In this document: positions 18,592 to 29,410 of the stretch, piece by piece | Layout of the letters: each line of letters begins with the position of its first letter | Numbering within the stretch: the first letter of the stretch is position 1 | NCBI GenBank assembly: GCA_017163975.1 | Contig: JAFFSR010000397.1 | Location: 1,989,501-2,053,500, forward strand | DNA: 64,000 nucleotides | Direction: 5' to 3' | Source of the DNA: Anastatus disparis | Lineage: Eukaryota; Arthropoda; Insecta; Hymenoptera; Eupelmidae | Translations under genes and position numbers: made by a program | Notes under the pieces: generated by a model | The model's input: only the letters and a program-made list of their open reading frames with translations | Database searches by the model: none | What the model was told of the DNA's origin: nothing

Positions 18592-19694
18592 CACGGAAAA
18601 AGGTAAATACCATTAAAATCAATACTACACGTAGTATGTATTATTTCTGTGATAAAGTATTGAAAAAAAATGTAATAGTGTAATTTTAATCAATACTATA
18701 CTTCAAATTTTAACTACTAATGCTGGCATAACTATATTACGAATTGAGTGCATGAATTTCCGCTACGTAGTACCTATTTTTTCGGTACTAGGACTGATAT
18801 TTCACCTATCCGATCCAGGGGTAAAATTTTGCAGAGAATATAATTGCTATATATAGAACTGATTTTCCCATACTAGAATTAAAAATTGATGATTCTAAAA
18901 TCATTTTTATAATATATAACCCTTTTAAATTACTAATAATTAATTTTCAACTTAACAGGATGTCAGAGCTGTTAGAATCGATTTTTGCTTTTTTTATTTT
19001 GTTGACATCTTTTTAAATTCATTAATCAAACAAATATTCTAACGTATCCGCGCTATAGCTATGTTAGTACAATTATTTTTGTTAAAATAAAAAGTCATTT
19101 GAATTTATTTCTTTTATAAACTTGGATTGAAAGTTAGATCAAGCTTGACAAACCTAACCTCGAAATACTATACATCGTAAGTTTGTATATAACTTTTTAT
19201 GTATAGCATCCCGGTGGATTTCATGAGTTGTCCGCACTCAAGCTTAATCTTACAAATTTCTTTTATTGTAGCAAAAAAAATTCATCTGCTTTTTCCCGTT
19301 TATAATAATCAACTAAAGTTTAAAATTAATAATTAGTAATTTGAAATTTTTACATATTATATGATCGATATTATATTTATTGATTGCTAAAAATTTTTAT
19401 GCAATTTAATGGTTTTTACATTATGATAAATTAGCTGTATTGAAGTTTCATATTCGACAGCGCCGCAGTAAATATTGTATAGGTACTATGTTAGTAAAAG
19501 ATAATTTAGTCCCGTAGTACGGAAAAATTCGGTACTATACCACACAATTCTTGGGACGAGTCGCGTTAAAAAATGTACTTATATAGGTCGTTTTAAAATA
19601 TATACTGAGTATCAATTAAAAAACGACTGGTAATATTCTTTCTAGTACTGACTCAAATTAGTACATTCTTTTCAGGTATTTTCCTTTTTCCGTG
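18592..19694. mobile_element. DNA transposon remnant with CACGGAAAAAGG terminal inverted repeats and TA flanks
   Basis: CACGGAAAAAGGTAAATACC at 18592 is matched at the other end by GGTATTTTCCTTTTTCCGTG ending 19694. Both sides are flanked by TA (18590-18591 and 19695-19696), consistent with a TA target duplication. The interior is non-coding and contains copy 2 of TTAA-MITE family A as a later insertion. Confidence 0.75.
18952..19315 (+). mobile_element. TTAA-MITE family A, copy 2 (right end lost)
   Basis: Begins TTAACAGGATGTCAGAGCTG and follows the family body (ATCGATTTTTGC, TATCCGCGCTATAGC, CTATACATCGTAAG, GAGTTGTCCGCACTCAAGC). The right terminal repeat is missing or very degraded near 19315. 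It is inserted in the CACGG element. Confidence 0.75.
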
Positions 19695-19734
19695 TACATA
19701 AAATGTACAGTGGTGCTTGTATCAATCGGCCGCA

Positions 19735-19800
19735 AGCGGGATCCCAACTCGGAACCCCGAGAATATGAATCCATCGCTCCACCGAATGAGCCACTGACGA
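19735..19800 (-). repeat. Possible tRNA-derived (SINE-like) fragment
   Basis: On the minus strand GTGGCTCATTCGGTGGAGCG resembles an RNA polymerase III A box region of tRNA-derived SINEs, followed after about 20 nt by GGGGTTCCGAGTTGGGATCC, a poor B-box-like block. It does not fold as a normal tRNA by eye. Weak call. Confidence 0.3.
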
Positions 19801-20055
19801 TCTGAAATTCAAATTATTATTTTTGTCTTAATTGAATATTTTTATATTTTATGTAACAGTTAATTTATAAAATAAAGAATAAGGAATCTGAATAACTTAA
19901 AATTCTGTTAAAACCATCAATGGCTAATACAAATTATAATTTAATCTCATCTTTATTAACTTATAGTGATCTGAATACTTAGAGACAAGTAAAATCAAAT
20001 ATATTAGACGAAAATTCTCATAATTAATTAAAATAATCTGTAATTTTATAAATAG

Positions 20056-20181
20056 GTCTTAAAAATGATAATTTATCATATGAAGGTTCCAATAGTGAAG
20101 AGATAAACATACATACGAATGCTTATTCTTCGAATAGCTTGAATAATATTTTTTCAGATGCAAGAAATTTAATTAATAAAG
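20056..20181 (+). pseudogene. Possible internal exon of the duplicated unknown gene
   Basis: ATAAATAG acceptor at 20055 and AAAG/GTATTA donor at 20181 bracket a frame rich in asparagine and serine (NDNLSYEGSNSEEINIHTN), similar in composition to the terminal exons at 18256 and 20461. The frame also stays open past the donor. The joined phase with the 20461 exon is not convincing, so the gene structure is uncertain. Confidence 0.35.
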
Positions 20182-20460
20182 GTATTAAAATATCAACTAA
20201 AAATTATCAAACCAAATCTTATTTTAGCACAGACTTTTTCAACTTTACAATAAAATATTCATTACCTTGTTTAGTGAAATAAGTAATTATTTTATAATTT
20301 CAAAGAAATGACTGACATTTAATTTTTTTATGAATATAATATCATTTTAATCATCCTATTTGGATGAAATAAACTTGATATTATTATTTATCCTAATGTA
20401 ACAGTGCCAACAATAACTTATTGTAAGAAGTATAATATTTATTATTTAAATTTACAATAG

Positions 20461-20610
20461 GACAGTTACAATTTATCTCACTCAGATAGAATTCCTAATT
20501 TTGAATCATCCTCTCAGAAGAATGTTACGAAAGGTAATGGAAATATTTTTGATTATGAATCAAATAACGTAGAGCTACATGAAAGTGAATCCCTCGATTC
20601 AACTGAGTAA
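20461..20610 (+). CDS. Terminal exon of an unknown gene, copy 2, open
   Basis: After a TTACAATAG acceptor, 50 codons run to TAA 20608-20610 without interruption. The composition is serine, asparagine and acid-rich. Homologous to the exon at 18256-18413, with about 145 bp of shared upstream intron (20316-20460 against 18116-18255). The product is not recognised. Confidence 0.45.
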   Translation, partial: DSYNLSHSDRIPNFESSSQKNVTKGNGNIFDYESNNVELHESESLDSTE

Positions 20611-20846
20611 TAATTTTAAAAAACTTGTGTGGCAGTCTTTGGGACTGACCGACAGAAGTGAAACTTCTTTACGAAATTATAGAACTCATAAATGTTTATT
20701 TAAGTTCTATCACTGTTTTATTTAATTTTAAAATAATTTTAAAAATAAATAATTATAAAATTAAATAGAACTAAATTAAAATAATTTAATTTATTTAAGG
20801 AATTCATTTTTTTAAATTTTAAATGAGATAGTGTATAAAATTTTTG

Positions 20847-21257
20847 TTAAGAGCATGACGAAGCTGTCCGCCTTCTAATAATATTTCCAATCCTAACTTA
20901 TGAATAAACGATGCGTTTAATCGAGTCTTTTTACTACAAAGAAAAAATTTGTAAGATTAAACTCTAGTGCGGACAAACCAAGAAATCCACCAAAATATTA
21001 TACATACAAAGTTATAATAAAAACTTTCAATGTATCGTATTTTAAGGTTAGGTTTGTCGAGTTTAATATCTAATTTCCAATCAAAGCTCATAAAAAAATA
21101 ACAAGTCCAAATGATTTTTTATTTTAACAAAAATTATTGTATTAATATAGCTTTAGTGCGGACAAGTCATTATATTTGTTTAATTTATGAATTTAAAAAG
21201 ATATTAATAAAATAAAAAAAGCAAAACTCAATTGCTGCAGCTCCGACATGCCGTTAA
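20847..21257 (-). mobile_element. TTAA-MITE family A, copy 3 (inverted)
   Basis: TTAA at 20847-20850 and 21254-21257. In reverse complement it starts TTAACGGCATGTCGGAGCTG and follows the whole family body, ending with a degenerate copy of the inverted repeat (GAAGCTGTCCGCC region). About 410 bp. Confidence 0.85.
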
Positions 21258-21631
21258 TATTTATTTTACAAAAATACAATTTAAAAAATGTTGGGAAGAG
21301 AGGGGTTCACCATAAAACATTATAGAGAAAGAAAGTAAAAGAGAAAACGAGTGCTGCTGCTTTCTTTATTTATTCAGATCAGATTCAGATATTTGTATTG
21401 CATATATAGTATACATGTATACATATACTATATCTGTGCGTTTGACATCAAGTCAGTCCCGCGAATTTTTCTTTATAAGTAGTTAGTACCTTGATTTACA
21501 TATAGGAGGCGCGGACGCTCCTCCTATATACATACACTTCCGTTTCATTAGTTCCGTTTGCATGTACCGTCATGAAATCAATTCACTCCCGTATAATTTT
21601 TTTATACGTCTCTTATAGGAAGTGTATACCG

Positions 21632-21940
21632 TTGGTTTTTTTACAAAAACTAATAACTTTATCAAAAAATGAAGAGAAAGCCGCATCTTGTATCAAAAAA
21701 AGCAATATTTTCTTTGATAAGAAAAAATTAATTTTATTGCTTCGTTCTCAAGAAAACCTTGAAAAACCAAATTGTCCACCCTAACCTGTATGATTTAAGT
21801 TTTTCAAGGTTTTCTTGAAAACGAAGCAATAAAATTAATTTTTTCTTAACAAAGAAAATATCGCTTTTTTTATTACGAGATGCGACTTTCTCTTCGTTTT
21901 TTGCTAAAGTTGTTAGTTCGTGTAAAAAACTCAATTCTTT
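21632..21940. repeat. Fold-back element with about 145-bp inverted arms
   Basis: The left arm (21632-21778) and right arm (21794-21940) are inverted copies, for example AAGAAAAAATTAATTTTATT on the left and its reverse complement AATAAAATTAATTTTTTCTT on the right. The loop is about 15 nt. Chance open frames on both strands simply mirror each other. A sequence of similar core (AAGCAATATTTT, AATTAATTTTGATGCTTTG) recurs at 57780-58078. Confidence 0.85.
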
Positions 21941-22134
21941 GATTAGACAAGGACAGAGATACGTGACCTCCTCTTAATTATAAAACTTTATTGAAATAAT
22001 ATCTTAAAATTGGATGGCATATGGTGAACGGGTTTTGGTAAGAATCTTGGTTTTACAGCATATTAATAATTATATGTTCGTAGTAATTTAACCGTTGATA
22101 ATTCCAACTGTTATTGAATTCTAATAATAAATAT

Positions 22135-23370
22135 TATGTACTGTAATATTCTGTGAAAGACTGCAGAAAGTTTAGATGGAATTTTTCACAAAACGATACT
22201 AAAAACTTCTCGCAAGATAAAAAGAAATCTTTCAAAAAATATTTCTGTAATGTTCCATTTAATCTTGTAAACTTGCTGAGAGGTTGTGTAAAATGTTTTT
22301 TCAGTGTGATCGCAATATTTTTCATGAATTTCACTCAATCTTCTGTAGTCCTTCCATCAAAGATTGTAATATATCTAAAACTTTGAAGAGCAGATCGGAT
22401 TCACTGGCCTTTTCTAATTAGTTTTAATATTATTTACTTAACTATTAATGGCGGTATCTCAAGTTTAGCGTAATTGACATTATTATTATGAATATTTACA
22501 TACAATGAGAAACAATTATATTGCATTGTTTTTGAAAAAAGTAAGGAACGCTAAAGTAAGAGGTGTTTAAACTATTTATGCGTTCTTTACTTTTTTCAAA
22601 AACAATGCAATATAATTTTTTTACCTTGTGTGTAAATATTCATGATAATAATATCTATTGCGTTCAACTCTTAATTTGCAGATGAAGCCATTAATACTTG
22701 AATAAATACCAAAAAACTCAATTACACAAAGACAGCGAATCCGGCCTACTCTTAATTAGTTTAGAAAAAGCTTACAAGAAATCTTCCAAACAAATTTCTC
22801 GTAACATTCCATAAACATAAACATATACCCTTATTCTGTGGAAGGCTACAGGAAGTTTAAATAAAATCTTTCATAAAATGTTACTGGAAGCTTTCTGCAA
22901 GAGATATAGTAATCTTCTCCAAATCATTCTTGTAATATTTCATTTCATCTTTTCGAAAGCTTACTGGAAACTTCTTTGTAATGTTCCATTTGGTGCTATC
23001 GAAACATTTCTCGTAAGCTTTCCTAAATCTTTCGCGGAGCTTTCATGAAAGATGCCAATGTAATCTTTCTGAAACTTCCATTTAGCTTACAAGGAATCTT
23101 CCAAAAAAGTTACTCGTAACTTTTCATGAACATTAATATATCCTTACTATAATATTCTGAGGAAGGCTGCAGGAAGTTTTTGTAATATTCCATTTAGTAC
23201 TATCGGAATATTTCGTGTAAGCGTAATCTTTCACAAAGCTTCCTTGAAAGATATTAATGGAATCTTACTGGAACTTTTATCTAGCTTCCAGAAAGTTTAT
23301 TGGAAGCTTACATTGGAATCTTCCTTGAATCTTTTATTGGAAGCTTCCCGAATCTTTCGTGCTATGTGGA
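22135..23370. repeat. Diverged satellite-like repeats ending in TGCTATGTGG
   Basis: Irregular repeats of GAAGGCTACAGGAAGTTT, ATCTTTCATAAAATGTTACTGGAAGC and TTACTGGAAACTTC type fill this stretch, in variable spacing. The right end CTTTCGTGCTATGTGG at about 23355-23370 matches the right terminus of the satellite-bearing element at 29086, so this is probably an older relative of it. A hairpin (22481-22651) is embedded. No gene. Confidence 0.6.
22481..22651. repeat. Inverted repeat, about 75-bp arms
   Basis: TATTATTATGAATATTTACA at 22481 pairs with TGTAAATATTCATGATAATA at 22630. Inside, TTGCATTGTTTTTGAAAAAA pairs with TTTTTTCAAAAACAATGCAA. The loop is near 22565. The high arm identity suggests a small, fairly young fold-back MITE. 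Confidence 0.8.
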
Positions 23371-23551
23371 TAATTAGCCTGTGCACTTGATTCAAAATTT
23401 TATTCTTATCAACGTTGCAATATAAAACAAACGACTACTAATTATTTATATATGACTACTACTCAAATATTAATAAAAACTAAATTTATAATAAAAATCA
23501 TTTATCTATGATATTTCATCAATTAAAATTAATTCATTAAATTTGTTTTTT

Positions 23552-23645
23552 CCTGGTAGAAATTCAACCATCCGTTGGCCAACGGTCGGTTAATCTTCAA
23601 TAAATTAACCAACCATTGCCTAAAGTTGGTTAAATTTCTACCAGG
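23552..23645. mobile_element. 94-bp palindromic MITE, CCTGGTAGAAATT ends
   Basis: CCTGGTAGAAATTCAACCA at 23552 is mirrored by GGTTAAATTTCTACCAGG ending 23645. Internal blocks GGTCGGTTAA and TTAACCAACC also pair. Essentially the whole element is inverted repeat. No clear target duplication. Confidence 0.7.
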
Positions 23646-24187
23646 GTTCTAATCACTAATAAATCATTCCATTATTAAATCAATATAGATTTGATTGACG
23701 ATTTAAGCCTAAATATTCTGCCACTTAACAAACCTTTAAATAATAAGAACCCACACAGCATGAAAGTTATGTTAAAAAACTAACATGAAAAAGGAAACAG
23801 AACGTAACAGAATGGGCTACATTTAAAGCTAAAAAAACTAGGTAAGAGGGTAAATCTGGAGTGGATGAAAAAAATTCCCCGATATTTAAAAAGCAAATGA
23901 AGCTAGAGTGCTTAAATTGTAGATTACAATGTTAAAAAAAAATTGATTATGAGGATAGAGAAATTATATTTTGTCAGTTTTGGGGATTAAAAAATCAAGA
24001 AAGGCAGTGGGAGCATATTGCACGACAAATTTCTTGAAGAACACCATTAAAAAGAAAATTGGAAAATGAAATTAGAAAAACCGTTACTTGTACATATACA
24101 TTAGAAAAAAAAAATGTAAGAATTAAAGTTTGCAGGACAATATTTATGAACACTCTAGGTAAGCATAGCTTTTCAAAAGTAAGCAAT

Positions 24188-24597
24188 TTAACGAGATGTC
24201 GGAGTTGTTGAAATCGATTTTTGCTTTTTTTATTTTATTGATATCTTTTTCAATTCATTATTTAAGTAAATGTAATGACTTGTCCGCACTAAAGCTATGT
24301 TGATACAATAATTTTTTTTTAAATAAAAATTCAATTAAGCTTGTTATTTTTTTATGAGTTTTGAATGAAAATTAGATATCAAGCTCGATAAACCTAACCT
24401 CTAAATACTATACATCTTAAGTTTGCTTATAACTTTTTATGTATAATGTTTTGGTAAATTTCTTGACTGGTCCGCACTTGAGATTAATATTATAAATTTT
24501 GTTATTGTAGTGAAAAAACTTGATTCGACGCACCGTTTATTTATAAACTTTAAATGTAAATATTATTAAGAGGAAGGGAACTCCGACATGCCGTTAA
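24188..24597 (+). mobile_element. TTAA-MITE family A, copy 4 (best preserved)
   Basis: TTAA 24188-24191 and 24594-24597. Ends TTAACGAGATGTCGGAGTT and AACTCCGACATGCCGTTAA give a 19-bp terminal inverted repeat with two mismatches. 410 bp, non-coding. This copy best defines the family. Confidence 0.9.
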
Positions 24598-25135
24598 TTG
24601 TTAATTTTATTGGAATATTAAATAAAAAAAATGAAATGAATTGCGAATAACACTGAAATTTTGGTATTTATGTTAATTTTGATCATATTTTAAATTTACT
24701 TTTTCCACTTTCTTCAACAACAGTTTTAATTCTTAATAGTCATTATATTAATCGTATTAAATTTTAAAAAATGGGACTATTTTTGTCATCTACAGTTAGT
24801 TTTAATCTTCAACGATAAATCCAAGTAGATTTTATTTGAATAGGCTGCTTAGTCGCGTTCTAGCAGCTTTCCAAAGAGAAACTACAGGTTTAAAATGAAC
24901 AAAATTGGATTTTTTTCATAAAAAAGTGATTTTATTGATTTATTTTTTTTTGGGTATTAAAAATGAAATTTTTCATATGTATCCGGTATAATTTTAAAGA
25001 GAAAGACTTAAATTTTATATTACTATTTTTTTATTTTGATGATTGCATTTGATTTTTTATTGCATTTTAAAATTTATAGATGTATTTCACCCAGTGAGAC
25101 TATAATGTTATATTATTGAAGTGTGACTATTAAGG

Positions 25136-25547
25136 GTTGACGGGATGTCAGAGTTCCTCTGGAATCGATATTTGCTTTTTTTATTTTGTTAATATCTTTT
25201 TAAATTCATTATTTAAACGTACATAATGACGTGCCCGCACTAAAGCTATGTTGATACAATAATTTTTGTTAGAATAATAATTCAGTTGAGCTTGTTATTT
25301 TGTTATAAGCTTTGAATCAAAATTAAATATCTAGCTCAATAAACCTAACCTTAAAATACTATACATAGAAAGGTTGCTTATAACTTTTTATGTATAGTGT
25401 TTTAGTGAATTCCTTGACTTGTCCGCACTCCGAATAATCTTACAAATTTTCTTACTGCAGTGAAAGAACTTGATTTGACGTGCCGTTTATTCATAAACTT
25501 TGAATGAAAATATTATTAATAAGGGGGAAACTTCGACATATTATTAA
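25136..25547 (+). mobile_element. TTAA-MITE family A, copy 5
   Basis: Starts GTTGACGGGATGTCAGAGTT and ends GAAACTTCGACATATTATTAA; the body matches copy 4 closely (GCCCGCACTAAAGCTATGTT, CTTGACTTGTCCGCACTC). The left TTAA is mutated to TTGA. Confidence 0.85.
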
Positions 25548-25651
25548 AAATACTTAAAAATTTTTCTTGTTGTATAATGATAGGTATTTTAAACTCAGTT
25601 ATTGATACTGTAAGGAAGAAACTTTTTAACAGCAACAGTTTTTTGTACTTA

Positions 25652-26225
25652 CAAGGAGAGCACCTCACCTCCGGGAAACGGATTTGGCTGAAACTGCAGG
25701 AAATGATTTTTTTATGAAAAAAAATGAACCCGTGTTTTTTCTTTTCGTCGAATAGGCCCTCTAGACAAGGATATAGACATTTTTTAAAAAATATGGTGAA
25801 TAAGAGCCTTTATAAGAACTTAAATAATCAACAAAAGTTACAGGTGATTAAAATATGTTAATGAAATAACGTGAAAAATGATCATATTTTATATGCTAAA
25901 AATATTAAGTAAATACGTGGTAATATTTAATTAAGAATAACTTTCAAACAAGAAAAGCTTTTTTAATGCAACAGAGCTTAAATTAAAGCATTCAATTCGT
26001 GCTTCATTTTATCTTACATACATTTTTTGTAAGAGTCTTAGTTCTTTGGTTATTCAAGTTCTTATAAAGACTTTTATTCACCATATTTTTGAAAAAATGT
26101 CTATATCCTTGTCTAGGGGGCCTATTCGACGAAAAGAAAAAACACGGGCTCATTTTTTTTCATCAAAAAATCATATCTGGCAGTTTCAGCCGAATCCATT
26201 TCCCGGAGGTGGGGTGCTCTCCTTG
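25652..26225. mobile_element. Fold-back family B, member 1 (CAAGGAGAGC ends, TTA target duplication)
   Basis: The left arm from 25652 and right arm ending 26225 are inverted copies about 175 bp long, containing CTCCGGGAAACGGATTTGGC, GAACCCGTGTTTTTTCTTTT and GACAAGGATATAGACATTTT. TTA occurs on both sides (25649-25651 and 26226-26228). The end block and the TCCGG(G/A)..CGGATTT motif identify it with the elements at 51741, 56248, 61918 and 63567. The middle 220 bp is unique AT-rich sequence. Confidence 0.8.
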
Positions 26226-26279
26226 TTAGATAACGATCAGAGAGGGAAACATAAAATGTTATGAATCACATTAACTCTT

Positions 26280-26435
26280 TTAACCTTTAGACCGCCAGGA
26301 TTTTGAAAAAATGAAGAGTCGATTTTCTCTATAGAAAAGTGTTCTGAGGCCTACTAAGTAGGACCCTATCAAGGGTGGATGTGTGCGAATCAGGGGTGCG
26401 CGCCATATGGCGCACCCCAGCGGTCTAGAGGTTAA
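26280..26435. mobile_element. piggyBac-type MITE, 148 bp
   Basis: Flanked by TTAA at 26280-26283 and 26432-26435. Inner ends CCTTTAGACCGC and GCGGTCTAGAGG form the inverted repeat. Near the right end lies a nearly perfect palindrome centred on CGCCATATGGCG. It sits directly before the coding fragment at 26436. Confidence 0.85.
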
Positions 26436-26550
26436 ATGTGTTGACTCCCACTATGTCAGGAAAGATACAAATAAAAAATATCTTGATGATAATTTATCTA
26501 TATCAGAAATGTACAGGCAATATAAAAAATCTATGGAAGGAAGTACTAAC
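26436..26550 (+). pseudogene. Transposase-like gene, 5-prime fragment upstream of the satellite element
   Basis: Encodes VDSHYVRKDTNKKYLDDNLS then ISEMYRQYKKSME, a pattern I recognise from a widespread family of insect transposase-like proteins in which a SHY.RKD block precedes a MYRLY block. The frame stops making sense at 26551, where the satellite element begins, and resumes at 29087. The start is lost to the adjacent MITE. Confidence 0.6.
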
Positions 26551-26569
26551 CCACATAGCATGAAATATT

Positions 26570-28190
26570 TCAAAAAAAGATTACATGAAATATTTCAGTA
26601 AAATATTAACTGTAATATTGAAGGAACATTTCATGTTTTATTTCAAAAAATTTTTGAATCCAACACTGAAATATTTGAGAAAGGTTACTAGATTATTTCT
26701 TAAAATGTTTACGATCAATATTTCGCCAATCTTTCAAGAAACATTGCATGAAATATTCCTGTAATATTGAAGGAATATTTCATGTTTTATTCCAAACTAT
26801 TTTTGAATCCAACACTGAAATATTTGAGAAAGGTTACTAGATTATTTCTTGAAATGTTTCAGATCAATATTTCGCCAATCTTTCAAGAAACATTGCATGA
26901 AATATTCCTGTAATATTGAAGGAATATTTCATGTTTTATTCCAAACTATTTTTGAATCCAACACTGAAATATTTGAGAAAAATTACTAGATTATTTATTG
27001 AAATGTTTCACATTAATATTTCACCAATCTTTCAAGAAACATTGCATGAAATATTCCTCTAATATTGAAGGAATATTTCATGTTTTATTCCAAACAATTT
27101 TTGAATCCAACACTGAAATATTTGAGAAAGGTTACTAGATTATTTCTTGAAATGTTTACGATCAATATTTCGCCAATCTTTCAAGAAACATTGCATGAAA
27201 TATTCCTGTAATATTGAAGGAATATTTCATGTTTTATTCCAAACTATTTTTGAATCCAACACTGAAATACTTGAGAAAAGTTACTAGATTATTTCTTGAA
27301 ATGTTTCAGATCAATATTTCGCCAATCTTTCAAGAAACATTGTATGAAATATTCCTGTAATATTGAAGGAATATTTCATGTTTTATTCCAAACTATTTTT
27401 AGATCTAACACCGAAATATTCGAGAAATATTACTAAATTATTTCTTGAAATGTTTCAAATCAATATTTCGCAAATCTTTCAAGAAACATTTCATGAAATA
27501 TTTCTGTAAAATTGAAGGAACATTTCATGTTTTATTTCGAAAAATTTTTGAATCCAACACTAAAATATTCAAAAAATATTGTTACATTATTTCTTGAAAT
27601 GTTTCAAATCAATATTTCACAAATCTTTCAAAAAACATTTCATGGAATATTCCTGTAATATTAAAGGAACATTTCATGTTTTATTTCAAAAAATTTTTGA
27701 ATCTGACACTGAAATATTCAAGAAATATTGTTACATTATTTCTTGAAATGTTTCAAATCAATATTTCGCAAATCTTTCAAGAAACATTTCATGAAATATT
27801 TCAGTTATATTTAAAAAACATTTCATGAAGTATTTAAAAAAATGTATGAACATAACACTGAAATATCGAAGAAATATTGCTGCACTATTTCTTAAAATAT
27901 TTCAAATCAATAATGCGCAAATTTTTCAAGAAATATTTCATGAAATATTTCTGTTATATTTAAAAAACATTTCATGAAGTATTTAAAAAAATGTATGAAC
28001 ATAACACTGAAATATCGAAGAAATATTGCTGCACTATTTCTTAAAATATTTCAAATCAATAATGCGCAAATTTTTCAAGAAATATTTCATGAAATATTTC
28101 TGTCAAATTCCAGAAATATTTCATGGAGTATTCCGAAAAATTTATGAATATAACAGTGAAATATTGGAGAAATATTGTTTAAATATTTGT
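26570..28190. repeat. 149-bp satellite array
   Basis: The landmark CAATATTTCGCCAATCTTTC recurs at 149-bp steps, with the TTTC at about 26721, 26870, 27019, 27168, 27317, 27466, 27615 and 27764, then diverged copies near 27910 and 28050. Each unit has ACATTGCATGAAATATTCC, TGAAGGAATATTTCATG and GAATCCAACACTGAAATATT. Divergence increases to the right. The spacing is very regular. Confidence 0.92.
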
Positions 28191-28425
28191 AGTTCTCTCG
28201 CGTTTGTAGCAATTCTTCCATCTTGCCAGCAGGTGGCTACTTGATTATATTTTCATGTGATCGTAAATGTGGTTGGCAAACTCTCGCAAGTGGTGGGACG
28301 CTCTCTCGTTTAGTATATAAGACCGAAAATTCTTGATACAAATAAATAAGCGCTTAAATTATAAATAACAAATAAATGTATAAGTATCTAATATGGTTTG
28401 AGATGCAACTCTTACAAAATCAAAA
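28191..28425. promoter_or_regulatory. Unique spacer between satellite arrays, with TATA-like box
   Basis: This 235-bp stretch breaks the satellite pattern. It has CTCTCGCGTTTGTAGC, CAGCAGGTGGCTACTTG (the kind of GC-rich motif seen in CTCF sites) and TAGTATATAAGACC, a good TATA box, followed by AT-rich sequence. It might be the core or promoter of the element; no open frame follows. Confidence 0.35.
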
Positions 28426-28429
28426 ATAA

Positions 28430-29065
28430 TATCTGATAGAATTTTTCATCAATATTACAAATCAGTATTTCATGAAAGATTCCAAAAATATTTCCGAAAG
28501 GGTTAATAATCCTCTATGAATACTTTAGTTAAACTGATAGGCAATCTTTCAACAATATAACATATCAATATTACATGAAAGATTTCTGAAATATTTCGAA
28601 ACATTTTTGAGAGATTCATAATTTTTTATGAATCCTTCAATAACATATTTTAGCAATCTTTCAACAATGTTACAAAGCAATATTTCATGAAAGATTTTAG
28701 AAATATTTCAGAAACATTTCTTGAAAGATTCATAATCTTTTATGAATCCTTTAATAAAATATTTCTGCAATCTTTCAACAATGTTACAAAGCAATATTTC
28801 ATGAAAGATTTCAGAAATATTTCAGAAACATTTCTTGGAAGATTCATAATCTCACATGAATCTTGCGGTCAAATATTGCTACAATCTTTCAACAATATTA
28901 CAAATTAATATTTTACAAAATAATGAAAGAATGTTACAGAAACATTACATGAAATATTTCAAATCAATCTTCTAGAAGGACATATCAATATTTCAGAAAT
29001 ATTTCTTATCAATATTTCTGTTTTATTCCGAATCTTTCAATGAAATATTTCAGAAATATTTCAGA
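28430..29065. repeat. About 110-bp satellite array
   Basis: ACAATGTTACAAAGCAATATTTCATGAAAG-type blocks recur at about 28451, 28553, 28664, 28780 and 28890, alternating with AGAAATATTTCAGAAACATTTC and GATTCATAATCTTTTATGAATCC. Unit length varies between 100 and 116 bp. It is distinct from the 149-bp array but built from the same palindromic words. Confidence 0.85.
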
Positions 29066-29086
29066 AATATTTCATGCTATGTGGGA

Positions 29087-29410
29087 ATACTGCAACCGAA
29101 CACTATTATAGAGAGATTTTCAATCACGAATTCAATTTAGAATTTCATAAACCCAAAGAAGATTTGTGTGATGTTTGTATTGCCTTTACGAATGCATCCG
29201 AGAAAGATAAAGAAAAAAAAGATCTGAATATGAAATTCATTTATCAAATAAAAACATCGTAAGAGATTTAAAAAACAAAAATAAAGAAAAGGCAAAAAAC
29301 AATAACGAAATCTGCGTTGCTTGTTTCGACTTACAACAGACTCTCAGTACACCCAGATGTGATGTCTCAGTAAATTATTATAAAAGAAAATTAAATCAGG
29401 GAGCGCGGTA
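29087..29410 (+). pseudogene. Transposase-like gene, fragment downstream of the satellite element
   Basis: Coding resumes with TEHYYREIFNHEFNLEFHKP and EDLCDVC, the FN..FNL.FHKP..D.CD.C block typical of the same insect transposase-like family as the 26436 fragment. One frameshift at about 29235-29245 leads to a second frame containing ICVACFDLQQTLSTP and VNYYKRKLN, again family blocks, ending at TAG 29409-29411. The two fragments were one gene before the 2.5-kb insertion. The catalytic region downstream is absent. Confidence 0.65.

Larger units (their letters stand above)
26551..29086. mobile_element. 2.5-kb satellite-bearing element with CCCACATAGCATGAAATATT inverted ends
   Basis: The left end CCCACATAGCATGAAATATT and the right end AATATTTCATGCTATGTGGG are inverted copies. 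Between them lie two tandem arrays and a short spacer, all built on GAAATATTTC-like palindromes. The flanks AGTACTAA and AATACTGC agree at 5 of 8 positions, compatible with a decayed 8-bp target duplication as in hAT elements. It interrupts a transposase-like frame, which continues on the far side. No protein is encoded inside. Confidence 0.75.

Noticed and set aside
21572..21934. Two similar 66-70-codon frames on opposite strands
   Set aside because: They are the two arms of one inverted repeat and have no coding support.
22134..22386. Overlapping frames on both strands
   Set aside because: Produced by diverged satellite-like repeats; no protein pattern.
26570..29065. Regularly spaced palindromic repeats resembling a CRISPR array
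   Set aside because: The repeats are contiguous 149-bp and about 110-bp satellites without unique spacers, in a eukaryotic genome.
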